Assembly (NCBI RefSeq): GCF_007655135.1
Contig: NC_045134.1
Coordinates: 17,632,568 to 17,696,567, forward strand
DNA length: 64,000 nt
Reading direction: 5' to 3'
Origin: Punica granatum
Taxonomy: Eukaryota > Streptophyta > Magnoliopsida > Myrtales > Lythraceae
The notes under the pieces were generated by a model, which was given only the letters and a program-made list of their open reading frames with translations, did no database searches and was not told the origin of the DNA. Numbering within the stretch: position 1 is the stretch's first letter; each line of letters starts with the position of its first letter. Positions 11,656 through 23,332 of the stretch are shown piece after piece. Position numbers and translations under genes: made by a program.

Positions 11656-12888
11656 ACACTTTGTTTATATGGGGTTTATGGGGAATTTACAAAAGGTATA
11701 TGGAGGGGGAAGAATGATTTTTCCTGTTACGAGAGAGGCTTATGAGGCTAATATAATAAAAAAATAAATCATGAGTATATCTAATTAAGGAGTACGGATA
11801 ATCCCATTTAAATATCGAACATGGAGTCTCTTATTTGGCAAAATATATTGAAATGTTATGAAAGTTTACGGAGGGTCATTTTAACTTTTGTAACTCTTTC
11901 AAGACCCATTATGTAAATCAACTAATTTGATCAGTAAGGAAGGATGATATGTCGTGAAAAGACATATAATCTTCTCTAATTACCTATAATATGGTGGGCA
12001 TACATTCCTCCAAAAGGGAGAACGAAATACAATAGTCAAATAATGTGCTTTTAATTGTTCCTCAATCCCTTCCTAATGCTATCTAAGAATTATAGAGAGT
12101 TAAGAAAATTTCCCTATAGTTACCTCAACCCATCCCACCATACCCCGCCCATCCATAATCCACCCTGCCCACCCCGAATATCCCATCCCTCCCGATTAGT
12201 AAAACAAAATGTTAAAGAGCTTCAGCTGCTCCTTAACCTTGAAACTATGTATGTAGTAGATTACAAGAAATACAAAGATCGCTTAGAAAATTTAATCCTG
12301 AAATGTTTTTCTATGTAACTATATGAAATGTGAAATTGCTATACTTAGTAAATATATTGAATTATTGAAAATATGAGTGTGATAATATAATATAACATTT
12401 ACTTTTACGTAAATAAGATATAAGATGCATGGGCCATGGTTGATATATGAGAATAACAAGTGTCTCGATTGTATAATTTTTACAAATCATGGTCATATAA
12501 AATTTTAATTCGGAAAAAAATATATTAAAACGATTCATTTTACAAATAATTTATACATTGTGCACTCTAGAATGCCTCCACGTTTGTGTGTCCTTTATCA
12601 ATCATTTAAAGGAAAAAAAATTAGTGGCTGAACATGATAGCAAACCATTAATGGAAGAGAACGTCTTGTTATAGCCAACGCTTTGAAAAACACGATCCAT
12701 CATCAGCCATTCCTCAGCTTTTGCTGCCAAGCCCTTGGAACCACCACTGGCTCTGCTTCATTTCCGACGTTTTCACAACATTATTTAATAGAGCTCAAGC
12801 CCCTCCATATACAACGAATTGAGCATTTACATAGAAAATCAATTACACCAAGGGTAATTATATACAAATCGAGCCGAGAGAACGGGAA
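11656..12888. other. Intergenic, upstream of the cysteine-rich peptide gene
   Basis: No gene seen. The ~200 bp before 12889 should hold the promoter, but no single TATA box is convincing (candidates catatac near 12807 and ttatatac near 12858). Confidence 0.4.
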
Positions 12889-13122
12889 ATGGAGACAAAG
12901 AGAAACAGCATGGCGGCCCTTGGGTTGGCAGCACTGGTCCTGATGGCGGTCGCTGTTGGGACGACTGAGGCTCTGTCTGAGTGCGCGAAGCTGTGCATGC
13001 CAGTGTGCCTGAAGGAGGATAGCAACATGAGCGCCTGTGAGACGGCTTGTGAGAATTACTGCGATCAGATCGACGGCAACACTGGAGGAGGACCGATCTT
13101 CGACAAGTCCCTTTTTCATTGA
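12889..13122 (+). CDS. Secreted six-cysteine peptide (thionin-like), 77 aa
   Basis: A single-exon ORF from ATG 12889 to TGA 13120-13122. Residues 1-28 form a signal peptide: a basic start (METKR), a hydrophobic core from about Met8 to Val23, and a small-residue cleavage region near Ala28. The mature part has exactly six cysteines at 32, 36, 40, 50, 54 and 58, spaced 3-3-9-3-3, two matching C-x3-C-x3-C blocks joined by a nine-residue loop. The C-terminus is short, acidic and Gly-rich. Paired Cx3C helices recall alpha-hairpinins, and the double triplet recalls small plant thionin-family proteins. Such peptides are apoplastic and often defence or signalling related, but function is not shown here. 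Met8 (12910) is an alternative start that shortens the signal peptide. Codon use and GC are much higher than in the flanks, which supports a real gene. Confidence 0.75.
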   Translation: METKRNSMAALGLAALVLMAVAVGTTEALSECAKLCMPVCLKEDSNMSACETACENYCDQIDGNTGGGPIFDKSLFH

Positions 13123-14226
13123 CAGACACATTAGGATTACAAGGACAAGTTCCAATGATGATTAACCCAATGATATAATACTAATGTATATATTTGGTAC
13201 CTATAAGAAGAAAAAGGTATATATACTATTATACTCTTGGTGGAAACGTAGTCTGTGAATGCCTTCTTATTGGCATTTGATGTAAGCCCTTGCAATGTAT
13301 GGTTAGTAATTATATTTTTTTATTCCATTGGAAAGAGAATATATTTTCCTTTTCCCTATTCTAATTAAGTTTTAGTTTTCATAATAACAATTATTAAGTT
13401 GATAGGCTATGCCTTTTCCATTCGTAATATTGCAAGACTCGTCGAGAGAGCTATTAAGCTGAGCTCAAATGTCGGAGCGGGTCTAATGATGGTCCACGTA
13501 GAGCTCATAGGTGCTGGCGGTCCATGCGGATCGATGCCAGGATAAGGCCACCTCGACCCGAATAAAGTATATCTTTCAATTAACATCTTCCGCACCATTG
13601 GGACAATAATAAAAACATAATGAGTTAATCTACCATAAGCTAGGGAGCCGTTTGGAAGAAATGAGCAATTGATCAGGAAGATGATCTACAGAGACTTGCT
13701 TCTTACAAAGCAACAGTGTTTCGCAATAAGTAATGGAATTTAGTTTCCGTGAGCCATCTTTTGCGGCCGGAATCTGACATCCAGAAAAAGTAGCTGAGGT
13801 GCAACAAGAACCAGGTGATGATTTGGTGGAAATTAGAGAGTTCCGGCATATCCGAGAAATACCAAATAGTTCGTATTCTCATGTCTGTTATTGGAAACAC
13901 CAAGAACTCGGAGACAGTCGCTTTCTTTTGGATGCTGAACTCCCAAATAATGGGAAAACTCCAGTCTAAGCCAATAGTCGTAACAGTTCTCAATTGATTT
14001 GAACATCTCAAAGATCTCTACATGAAATGTACAAAACAAACAACGATGTCGAACAACAGCAGCAATATATGCTCATGCTTGCTAAACATACAGAGCCTAC
14101 GAAAACAAATTGCCGTCACTTGATCCACAATAATACCACAAATTCACTGGCATTGCAAGTCACGCTTGAAACGACTAAGCTAATAGTCAGGGGCCCTAGA
14201 TATACTTCCTTTGACGCAAGGGCACA
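13123..14226. other. Intergenic between the peptide gene and Eaf6
   Basis: Contains the presumed 3' UTR of the peptide gene and, from about 13700 to 14226, probably the 3' UTR of the minus-strand Eaf6 gene. ORFs in 13400-14260 have no recognisable content. Confidence 0.45.
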
Positions 14227-17200
14227 TCATGAAGTCAAATCAGGATCATCCTCGTAGTCAAAATCTTGTTCACTGGGTCTCATCCTCTTGACATCCCTAG
14301 GGGCAAGCCTGCCTTTCTTTGGCTTCCCCCTGTTGCACAAGTTTCAGGATATAAATAATGCATGTTTTAGCAGCTCAAACAGAAGATATCAGAATATTGA
14401 GATCATGAATTAGTTGAGTGTGCATGAATACAAGACAATGATGAGTAGAGAGGATGCTTACTGGCCATTGGCATATATACCACCCTTGGACCTCCCGGAA
14501 CCATATTCTGATCTCCCGTCTACAAGGAACAAAATGAGACATAACAAAGATAATAATAAAAGCAAGAGTGAAGCATGAGACAATAATAAAAGCTTGGTAA
14601 AGCGACTCACCGTCTCTACCACCTGCAAGCTCCTCGGCCTGGAAAAACAAGAAAGCAAGAAAGCAAGACTGGTCAAAGAGACTTAGAAATTGAGCTCCGA
14701 AATTACCATCTGTTGCGACAATAAAAGTATGACAAACAACAAAATACTACTTTATATAAAGAATACCATCAGAGCTTCCTGCTCAAACTAAATCATGCCT
14801 ATTTCTTGCACCAGCCAGCAATCATTTTTCCATTGAATTTCACTACCTAAAATTGACAAGTTTCTCCAAGAAGAAGATATGATGGTTGAAATAAGAGTCT
14901 TCAGACTGACGAGGTTTCAAAAGGTAGAACCTATTCTGCAAATGGACCTCATGTTATGGATAATCCACGGACCCAGTCCGTCAGGATATCAAGCATAAAT
15001 TATAGGGTAATCCCACTGATCCATCAAATTCAACAATTTTAAAACTCAATAATAATCATCCATCTATTCTGTGATCATTACTTTTGGTCGTCTTATTTGC
15101 TTCAGCAGACAAGTAAAACTTCAGAACTTATTACTCTCTTCAGATTCAAAAACAATGAGCGTATGAAAGAATAATCATACAATTATATGAAGCTCATCAA
15201 CAATAACATGATTGCAAACATTTGACAGCAACTTTTAGGTGTAAATATATTCAGCATATCCCCTATAGACTGCCTAAATGTAGATGCAACAATGACTCTG
15301 CCCAGATTTGCTTGCCTTCATTCAACCTACACCATCACATGTTGCACACGAAATCTAAATTTAACACAATTAAGCGCAAGTGAAAGCAGTCGCAATCATA
15401 AAAGAACTTCACATGCTCTCCAAATATAACCAAATTGACAAACTACATATATATATATATATATATAGAATCTCCCATACGTTAAATAAATACAAGCACG
15501 AACACTGCTCTAATACAGAGATAAGAAGCCAGAACCAGCATGTTGAAATCAATTTTTACCGGTTAGGTGGGTATTGAAGGGAAATACGTCCTTTGTCCCA
15601 AGATCTTAGTTTTGTGAATAAATTGGTTAGGGGTGAACCTTTTCGAAATTTTTAAGGTGTAATTGAACCCGCTTGGTGCTGCACTACTGAAAGTTTCTTA
15701 TTTTAACATTCAAACCCAAAAGGAAGGGGGGGAAGGAACAGAGAGAAAAGAGAAGGTAAGACATACAGCTGGCGAGGTAATTGAAGATAAAGAGAAAAGC
15801 CTATCTTCTGGCTGAAATTTCCGAGACCGCTTCAAACTGCAGGACAAATTAACAAATGTATCACCATTAAGGCATTATATTCATAAAACTAAACCACACT
15901 GCAAAGTCCACAAGTCATTAAAAGTCGTAAACAGGAAATATATAGCTTCTTTACAGAATACGGAGAAAGTACTGTAAGAACATTGACCTTGAATGGTAAG
16001 AGTTTTTCTAAATAAAATACTCCTTCTCATTATGATTGTGCCAACTACATTTTGCACAGCATGCATTTATACGAACAGTACTGACAATGTGACGTTTCAT
16101 TAATTTGTCCAACTAGCAAGTACACCTGAAATCAGGTATTCATGATCAGATATACCCAAAGGCAAGCATGTGACTTTGAGAACCGCTTTAAGAAAGACTT
16201 GACACTATATGGTCCAAATTATGCTTGTTGACTTACATGGAGACAGTGAATCAACAGAGCTATATAGTATACTTAAAAGGAGCAACTCTACATGACAGGG
16301 CATAATTAAGGCATCATCATTCAGACCAACTATATTCTAATTTTCCAAAAAGAAGGGAGGAAAAAAGGTATATTCAACAACATTATTTTATCAAATGAAG
16401 CATGAGACTTTCCTAGAAGCAAAGGCCATAAATATAAGATACTGGCAATACCATAATTTTAACCAATAGTTATTCATTCATGACTTCTATGCACTGAGAC
16501 ATGGATTCACACAGAACACGAAATTCAAGATGCAATATCCACCGAAACAGAGAGATGAAGAGATGTGCTAAAACAAAAGAAAGCAAAAAAATAACTATTA
16601 TTCATACAGTGCAGTACTCTTAGATGCAGATAGGAACCCATCAAAACCTTTCAGTACATTCCCACATTGACCAGGATCCTGCAAATAACTCGTCTCCATT
16701 TCATAAACCTGAATAACATGATAATCATCAGCCGAGGCAATAGTTGCAAAACCCTCCAAAGCATGAAAGGGGAAGCACAACCCTCCAAAGTGATGCTAAC
16801 AAAACGTGATAGTGGCAATGGCACATCTATTTTGATTTCAAATGGTATCGGAGTGCTAGAAAGGGCCAAATTTGCCTACGCAGATATAGGCACTCATTTT
16901 TCTTTGCCACTCCTAACAAGATTGTGATACAAAACATAGTTGCTTGAAGAAGCCTCAACTTTGTCTGCAAATTAACCGATGAATTTTCCCTGCAGGGTAT
17001 TACTTCACCACCAAAACCCAATAGATCTTAAGCTTATGCATAAAATCACAGAAGAAAGGAAACTAATTTAGCAAATATTTTTATTTTTACTCCAACAATT
17101 GTTTACGACACACAAACCCGACTTAAGCAACCTTACATAGAGCAGAACAAGTATACATTTCAACTACTAAAGACAAAATGATTAAAGCAACATTTGCTGA

Positions 17201-17416
17201 GTAAGGTGGAGAAAAGACCTGCTTTTCGATGTTCCGAAGCTCTTCCTGAAGCTTTGCTCGTTTGCTCAGCAGAGAGGCCATCATTGCTGATGGATTGCCA
17301 GTCCCTTTTTGCCCTAACCATTATCATCGGCTGAGCTTCAACAATACTTATGAAACCTCAAAATTAACTGCTGTATTCAAAGGGGTCCTCGGATAATGGC
17401 TACCTTCAGATTCCAT
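14227..17416 (-). CDS. EAF6: Eaf6/MEAF6-type subunit of the NuA4 histone acetyltransferase complex, seven exons
   Basis: Exons on the minus strand: 17416-17404, 17313-17219, 16708-16608, 15836-15767, 14638-14611, 14519-14462, 14329-14227. All introns are GT-AG and the phases join to a 155 aa protein. It begins MESEGQKGTGNPSAMMASLL, has a short coiled coil (about 17-45, KRAKLQEELRNIEKQ then VYEMETSYL), the Eaf6 signature GNVLKGFDGFLSASKS, then KRSRKFQPEDRLFSLSS, a Gly/Ser/Lys-rich stretch and the acidic tail DFDYEDDPDLTS. In yeast and animals Eaf6 bridges subunits of NuA4/HBO1 acetyltransferases; the plant homologue is a predicted chromatin subunit in the nucleus. Exon 5 is only 28 bp and exon 1 contributes 13 coding bases. 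Introns are long (up to ~1.1 kb) and hold A/T-rich DNA with a (TA)n run at 15447-15466. The gene looks intact. Confidence 0.88.
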
Positions 17417-18304
17417 AGCTTGTTCTTTGAAGATACCAAAAAAGACAAGTGAAGCAACAGGCAAACGTAACCCTAAATCAGAAATCCGCAAAAATCGCCG
17501 TGTTCATCGATCATCTGTTACAAGCGTAAACTCTGCCGCAACGAGGAACTATCAGCGTAAACTCTGCCGCTCAAATATTCCAAGCGGAGTCCAATTTGCG
17601 GGATATCTGATCAAAGGGCCGGGGTAGACTGAGAGTGAGACGAACACCGGAAGCTCAACTGTAAGCTTAGAAGTCAAGGAGCTCGAGAAATCAGAGAGTT
17701 CACCCAGGTCAGGTCAGAGGGGATACTGGTCAGGGCGCCACGAGAGGACGCCGGCGAAGGGGACGGTGGGTGAGGACGGCGCCTGTGGGCGATCTCTCCG
17801 CAGCCGTCGAACTCGAACAGTGCAGCAAGCGGTTCTTCCATTCCTCTATTTTAAGTTTATCCCACAATTTCAGTTTTTTCACTTTTGCCCAGTGAATATT
17901 TTTATTTCACTTTAGCCACATAAGTTGCTTCCCCTTAAATTTTAGAAAAATACCACATTTATAGTTTTTTTTGAATAAATTTCGATGACACCCCTTATAG
18001 TTTATAAAATAGTCAGCGGCACTAATTTCTTTCAAAATTAGCCACATATTATCTCTTCTTTCACCGATTTCTATTTTTTTCTTAAATTGGGTAAGATTTA
18101 GTTCCGATAAAGAAATTAGGTAACGGATCGAGTTGTGCAGTTTTATGATATGGGATCTATGTGGCAAAGTATATGTCTCTTGGCGTCACATTAGCAAAAG
18201 GAGATGTGGTTATGGATTGCTCGTTACGAATGGTTACGAAGGGCTATTATATATATTTATATTGTAATTTTTCATTACTCACCTATTCATAACCTGCGAT
18301 AAAA
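17417..18304. other. 5' region of Eaf6 and AT-rich repeat-like DNA
   Basis: 17417-17840 has higher GC than its surroundings and is the likely 5' UTR and promoter of the Eaf6 gene; no TATA box is clear. 17850-18130 is AT-rich and repeat-like (cactttagccacat, aattagccacata), perhaps a decayed element. No gene seen. Confidence 0.4.
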
Positions 18305-18920
18305 AAGAAGAAGTTAATCCTCAACTTACTTTTATCTATTTCACTTCCATCTTAATTCTTTTCAATCTTATTCCAAATATTGTGTTTTTATTCACTTTAG
18401 TCTTTCCGTCCGATTCTTTGTTAAAATTTATTTTTTGTCACATACTATATCCAAGAATTTGTATGCTAAAACCATTTATGGAAATTATAAAAAGACAAAA
18501 CAGATAAAAAGAAAAATAAAAAAAGGGACAACGGAATAAAGGGGAAGGGACTGTCCGAGTTTTACTAGTGGCCACCCGTTTCGAGGTTGCCAATGACCTT
18601 TAGGATTGCTGAGGCCTTTGAGGGAGAGGGGTGATCGCTGGTGAGGTTCTAATAGACCCATTCCCTCCGATCTTTTGTCCCCTTTCTTAATTAAATTTTT
18701 ATGTTTCATTTTATAATTTCAAAAATTATTTGTAGTTAGTTAATTTTTTAAATAGTTGTGACATAAACGCAACTTTTTAATGGAAAAGTTGATGACATGA
18801 TCAAAGCGAACAAAAATGCAACATTAAGGATAAATTGAACGAAAAATAAGTTTAGGACGAAAGTGAAAGGTATGAAAAGATTGAGAACCAAAAGTGATTT
18901 TTCTCTCAATTTTTTTTTCT
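18305..18920. mobile_element. Foldback-type repeat with GC-rich centre
   Basis: The left arm (18313-18430: cctcaacttactttta, tatttcacttccatc, actttagtctttccgtcc) is loosely complementary to the right arm (18790-18915: aaaatgcaacatta, gacgaaagtgaaagg, attgagaaccaaaagtg). The centre, 18530-18680, is more GC-rich and unrelated to the arms. The boundaries and target duplication are unresolved. Confidence 0.35.
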
Positions 18921-19384
18921 TTTTCTTGCTTAACTTAGGGTGTAAGTAAGTAAAATACGAAAAATTTGAGATTCGAAAAACCCGAACCTGCTCAATAAAA
19001 AATAATCGAAAATCGAAAAATCGTTTATAAATTTGACGATATTCTTTAGCATATTCAGTTCTTGGTTCGGGTTTTGGATCTAAGAATGAAAATCAATCGG
19101 GACTGACCTGATCCGATATATATATATATATATTATTTAATACATAAAAAATCTAATAAAATTCTTCTCGTGTTGATCTGAGTAGTCGTTGTATAACGGC
19201 ATTGAACTTGATTACTTTGTGCATTTTCATCGTGTTGAATTGAGTGCTTAATGATGTTGATGTTGGAAAACTTGAGAGTTGAACATACGAGAGAAAATAT
19301 TGTTCTTTTTAGCAAGTTGGGTTACTCCGAGAACCCGATGTTATAATGGTTGGTTTTTTTTTATATATATCCCATTTTCGATAT

Positions 19385-19470
19385 AAACTTCGATATTTAA
19401 AAGTTCAATTGGATCCCGACTAATTCAGTCGAAGTAGGTCGGCCCATGAATAGGTAAACCCACGTTGGTG
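19385..19470 (-). mobile_element. SINE 3' fragment, minus strand
   Basis: Reverse complement reads cgtgggtttacctattcatgg, then gaattagtcgggatccaattg and aacttttaaatatcga, matching the 3' half of the SINE family. 18921-19384, to its left, is AT-rich with ttcgggtt words and a (TA)n run near 19118-19132 and holds no gene. Confidence 0.5.
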
Positions 19471-19820
19471 TATATATATATATATCCCATTTTCATTCTG
19501 TGCGGTTTTCATAAAACCCGACCGGAACGCAAAATCCCGCCCCGACCGACCGTTTATATTAGCTTAACCTTCCCGGCGGACGTCAGTTTCCATCGTTCTT
19601 GGACGGATTCCGTCGTCTTCTCAAGCGAACTTTCGCCGTTTCACGTCTCACGCTCTGCTCTGCTTTCTGAGACGGATTGATCGATCGAAGCTCTTTCTCT
19701 CTCTGGGCCGATCTCCTTCGCGCAAGCTTTGCCGCTCGGAAGGAGCAAACCGGACTTCTGCTGCTCCTAATCCTTTCAGAAGAACGAACGAGTACAAGAA
19801 CACCAAGACCGGTAGCAGTC

Positions 19821-22098
19821 ATGGCCGCGAAGATCACCTGCAGGTGTGCAAATTTCCTTCTTTGCGTTCCTCCTATTGATTTCATCAGCTCTTGTTGCAG
19901 ATGCCTATTATAATCAGCTACAAAGTTTCATGAATTTTGATGTTAAGCACGGAAATCGGAGAAAAGGGTTTCGTATTTTAGCTTTGCTGTGCAAATTTGT
20001 CTGTCTAATGGTTCCTGTTATCCTAGCTTAGTCGTATTTCTGCCATCTTCGTCAATCCTAAGCTGTATTGAAGAAGGGAAAGACTTGGGAGTGAAAGGGT
20101 AAATCTGTCATGGGAAAAGAAACAAATCATGTGTTCCTATGGTCTTTCACCCAGACAAAGAAATATAATCTCGTATGCTCTTTATTTTGGAAGAAGATGT
20201 TGATATGGGTTAGGGGTGGGGCGGGTGGCGGGGGTGGGGTGTGGGAATGTTGCTCTAATCGGCCTTGGTCCTGCAGTTGTATTTTTCGCAAGGATTCCCT
20301 TTATTACTTGCGATTACTCGGGATAATTTTGACGCTTCTCATCATTTTCTCTCGTTTTGAGATTTGTTGACAATTATATAAATGCATATATATATATACT
20401 GAATGCACCGTATTTTGTTTCTGATACATCTGTTGATACCAGATCTCGTGCCAAGGACCTCTTAGAAGAGATTGATCTTCCTCGTGTAATTCTTGAGGTA
20501 TGTGTTTTGTCCTGGTTTAGATGTAAACAATATCTAGTATTGCTCATGCTCATCTGTTGTTTTCCACTTTGGATAGCATCTTCTGGTTGTAGCTATTATG
20601 AATGACTCCTTGCCCTTTAGCATCAATTGTTGGATATGTTATGTTGGTCGAGACTAATTTCTACTGATGTGCTTTTCTATGAAATGAGAAACCGTTGTTT
20701 ATATAGTATATTGTACTTTAAGACATCGATTATCACTTATATGGAGGAAGCCAGTTCTGTATACATGGAACTAGGGGACTGCTTTAGAGTTTCACATGTT
20801 CATCTTTTGTGAGTGAAATCACTAGTTTTTATGCAAAATAATAAAATAAAAAAGGAATAATAAAATTGGGGCAATAGGTCAATTTCTTCTGAATAGCAAG
20901 TCATTAAAACTAGCTAATGCCATGGGATTCATGCCATCAAATGCTAAGATCGACTGGCATGTATGTCCAAGCCTGGGGAAGAACGATCTTGGAAATCAAA
21001 CCGTACCTCCTTGGCCATGATATATACCTCATTGATTTAGTAATGTATTTCATATATTTTCTAACACAAAAAAGAAACTTCATGGTAATATATTTGTGAT
21101 AATACTGCATTACACTGTTGTATTAGTGATGAAGTGATGCTAAATCATCTCTTATAGAAAATATTGAAAATGGTTCTTGATTTATATTTTGTTCTGAATT
21201 CTGCCTTCATTGAAGATTCTTTTTGAACATGATCGAATTACAGTTCCAAATATTTTGTCACGTGCTTAATTGCTGGAATTCAACTTGATAATGTCTTTTA
21301 GGTGCTAAGTCTTCCTGCTAATTGTTTATGTTTAAAGGATATCTGGTTGTGGTTTTATTCTCATATCTGTTGTAATACTATTCACTTGTTATAAAGCTCA
21401 TTGATGAATACCTGATATGGAAATAAACAAACTGATCAGGTCTTCTCTGCCCTTGTTATTTGGACAATTTTGTTCAATCTGATGCAGAAAATAATTTTAT
21501 TGCGAACAGCCATCTGATCTGATTGTTTGTTCATCAATAATGTGCTTATCGTAGTAGTACTGATGTGGAACTTCTATATGGCAGGCTCATCCTGTTGGAG
21601 GAGACAGAATAGTCCTTGGTCTTCTAAGACTTCCCAGATTTGACATGTATGTGGTCTCATTTACTATGAATTAGATATCTGTTTTTTGTGTTGAAGCATC
21701 ATTCTTGCTAATTTCTTAATCATCTGTTCTCTTCTTACAGAGGAGCCCTTAGGAGGAGAGCCAACTTCAGATCAAACATACGACAGCTGCTTCCGTTCTT
21801 TGCTTTTATATTTCAGATATGGTGTGCTCTCAGTCGAGGCGAGCCGGCTGATACTTGGGTTCGAGCATGCTTTATTGTCTGCCTTCTATTGGTGACCATA
21901 ATCTGCTCCCTACTGATCGAGTTATCCCAGTCCAGAAATTTTGGACTTGCTGAAGAACAGAGAAGACTAGTGCGCTATGTGGGATGGGCTCAGGAGGCTG
22001 GCATGGCAATTGTGACCGCGGGGATGATATGGTGGATCCTTTGTTTGCCCTTTGACATTGATTCATCGATAGGAGGTAGCTCGGGCTCACCAACTTAA
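19821..22098 (+). CDS. Small plant membrane protein of unknown function, four exons, 165 aa
   Basis: Exons: 19821-19843, 20443-20497, 21585-21646, 21741-22098, all GT-AG with matching phases (23+55+62+358 bp). The protein starts MAAKITCRSRAKDLLEEIDL, followed by a conserved-looking LPRVILE...GDRIVLGLLRLPRFD, an RRRANFRSN basic patch, then three hydrophobic segments near 63-77 (LLPFFAFIFQIW), 88-106 (ACFIVCLLLVTIICSLLI) and 133-151 (GMAIVTAGMIWWILCL), and a short Ser/Gly tail. It should sit in a membrane with the charged N-terminus and the 107-132 loop exposed. I do not recognise a named family. The start is chosen because this ATG opens the only frame that splices cleanly to exon 2; an upstream extension without ATG (from about 19677) is probably 5' UTR. 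The 5' region (19500-19820) is GC-rich, as expected for a promoter/leader. Confidence 0.75.
20207..20245 (+). other. G-quadruplex motif in intron 1
   Basis: Eight G runs of 3-5 separated by 1-4 bases on the sense strand, within the first intron of the membrane protein gene. The surrounding intron is AT-rich, so the run stands out. Confidence 0.65.
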
Positions 22099-22105
22099 AT
22101 CACGA

Positions 22106-22545
22106 GTAGAGTCTGTTTTGTGCACATATGTTATCGCCACAGGTTAAACTCTAGGCTGTAGTTCCCTTATGTAAATCGCAAAACCCAAACTCCGTACTCA
22201 ATTGATATGTTAGAAAGACTACATCCATATATTCTGTTAAAACAGCCGAAGGATAACTTGTATACTTGAGCGTACTCTGCAGATGTCTCGAATCAATGTA
22301 TGTGATTCATTACTTGCATTGGGGTGGGACTTATATCGCATCTCTTTTAATTTCATCGACCGCAGTACAATTCATCTTTGGACAACCGTAAGATCTTTCC
22401 ATTTCACTCTCTCCTAACATTGCTCCCGATATAATTGTTTCTATTTGTCCACTCTCCTATTCTTCATCTATTCATATTAACTTATTTATTTACCCATCCT
22501 TCGTAGTTGATCGCGCTCATCGGTCTTTTTGCACTATTTAATACG
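22106..22545 (+). repeat. Downstream duplication, copy A
   Basis: 3' flank of the membrane protein gene. It aligns along its length with 22860-23317: caggttaaactctaggctgtag, then gtaaatcgcaaaacccaaa, tcttttaatttcatcg, tccactctcctattcttcat, and gatcgcgctcatcggtc near the end. Copy A includes the presumed 3' UTR. The ~310 bp spacer (22546-22859) has no gene. Confidence 0.7.
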
Positions 22546-22859
22546 TCTTCCAGCTCTTACCGTCGGGTGGTGGACTGATTTGAGCGGTGTATAGCGGGGT
22601 CATCTCCCCGGTCACGCGTATTATAATATAACTGGATTTTCCTCACTCAATGAAACTTCAACATTGAAATGATGTATTTCGTAACATGAATATGATATTA
22701 AAATTCAGAACTGGAATATCTTATAAAAATGAGATGATACAAAATTTTAACTGCTAGAATGCCTTTTTTCCACAATATTTTGGTTGCCCTTATCAAGCCC
22801 CGAGGACGGCCCGGGCCGGCCCGGCCTGGCCCATAGTTCTCGTATGCTGTCTTTCGTCT

Positions 22860-23317
22860 TTTGGGCATACGTTAGCGTCACAGGTTAACTCTAGGTTGTA
22901 GCTCCCCTGCAAGTACGAATGTAAATCACAAAACCCAAAATCCGTAGTCAGTTGATACGTTAGAAGATTGCGTCCTTATAATCTGTTAAACAGAGGAAAA
23001 ATTTGCATGCTTGAGCATATTTTGCAGAAGTCTTGAATTTATGTACGTGATTCACATGATTTTACAATATCTACTAATGGTTACTTGCTTAGTAGTGAGA
23101 CTTATATCACATCTATTTTAATTTCATCAGCCCCAATAAAATTCTTTCTTTTAGACAACAATAAAATCTTTCCATTTCATTCTATCTTGAGTTCTTGACA
23201 GGAGCTTCCAATGTAATTATTTCTATTTCTCCACTCTCCTATTCTTCATGCGTTCTTATAAACTTATTTATTCATACGTCCATAGTCTATCGCACTCATT
23301 GGTTTTTTTGCGCACTG
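22860..23317 (+). repeat. Downstream duplication, copy B
   Basis: Direct, diverged copy of 22106-22545 with small indels; it includes caggttaactctaggttgtag, tccactctcctattcttcat and atcgcactcattggt. The long LTR-like copy starts about 15 bp downstream, so a retrotransposon may have inserted at or near the duplication edge. Confidence 0.7.
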
Positions 23318-23332
23318 TAATATCTGTCTTCC

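Noticed and set aside
13407..14257. Several ORFs of 60-102 aa on both strands
   Set aside because: No recognised domain, no splice context or composition signal. They lie in the intergenic tract and the Eaf6 3' flank.
19677..19820. Upstream in-frame extension of the membrane protein
   Set aside because: The frame opens without an ATG (begins at a TTG) and the sequence is GC-rich 5' UTR-like; the ATG at 19821 fits the splice phases.
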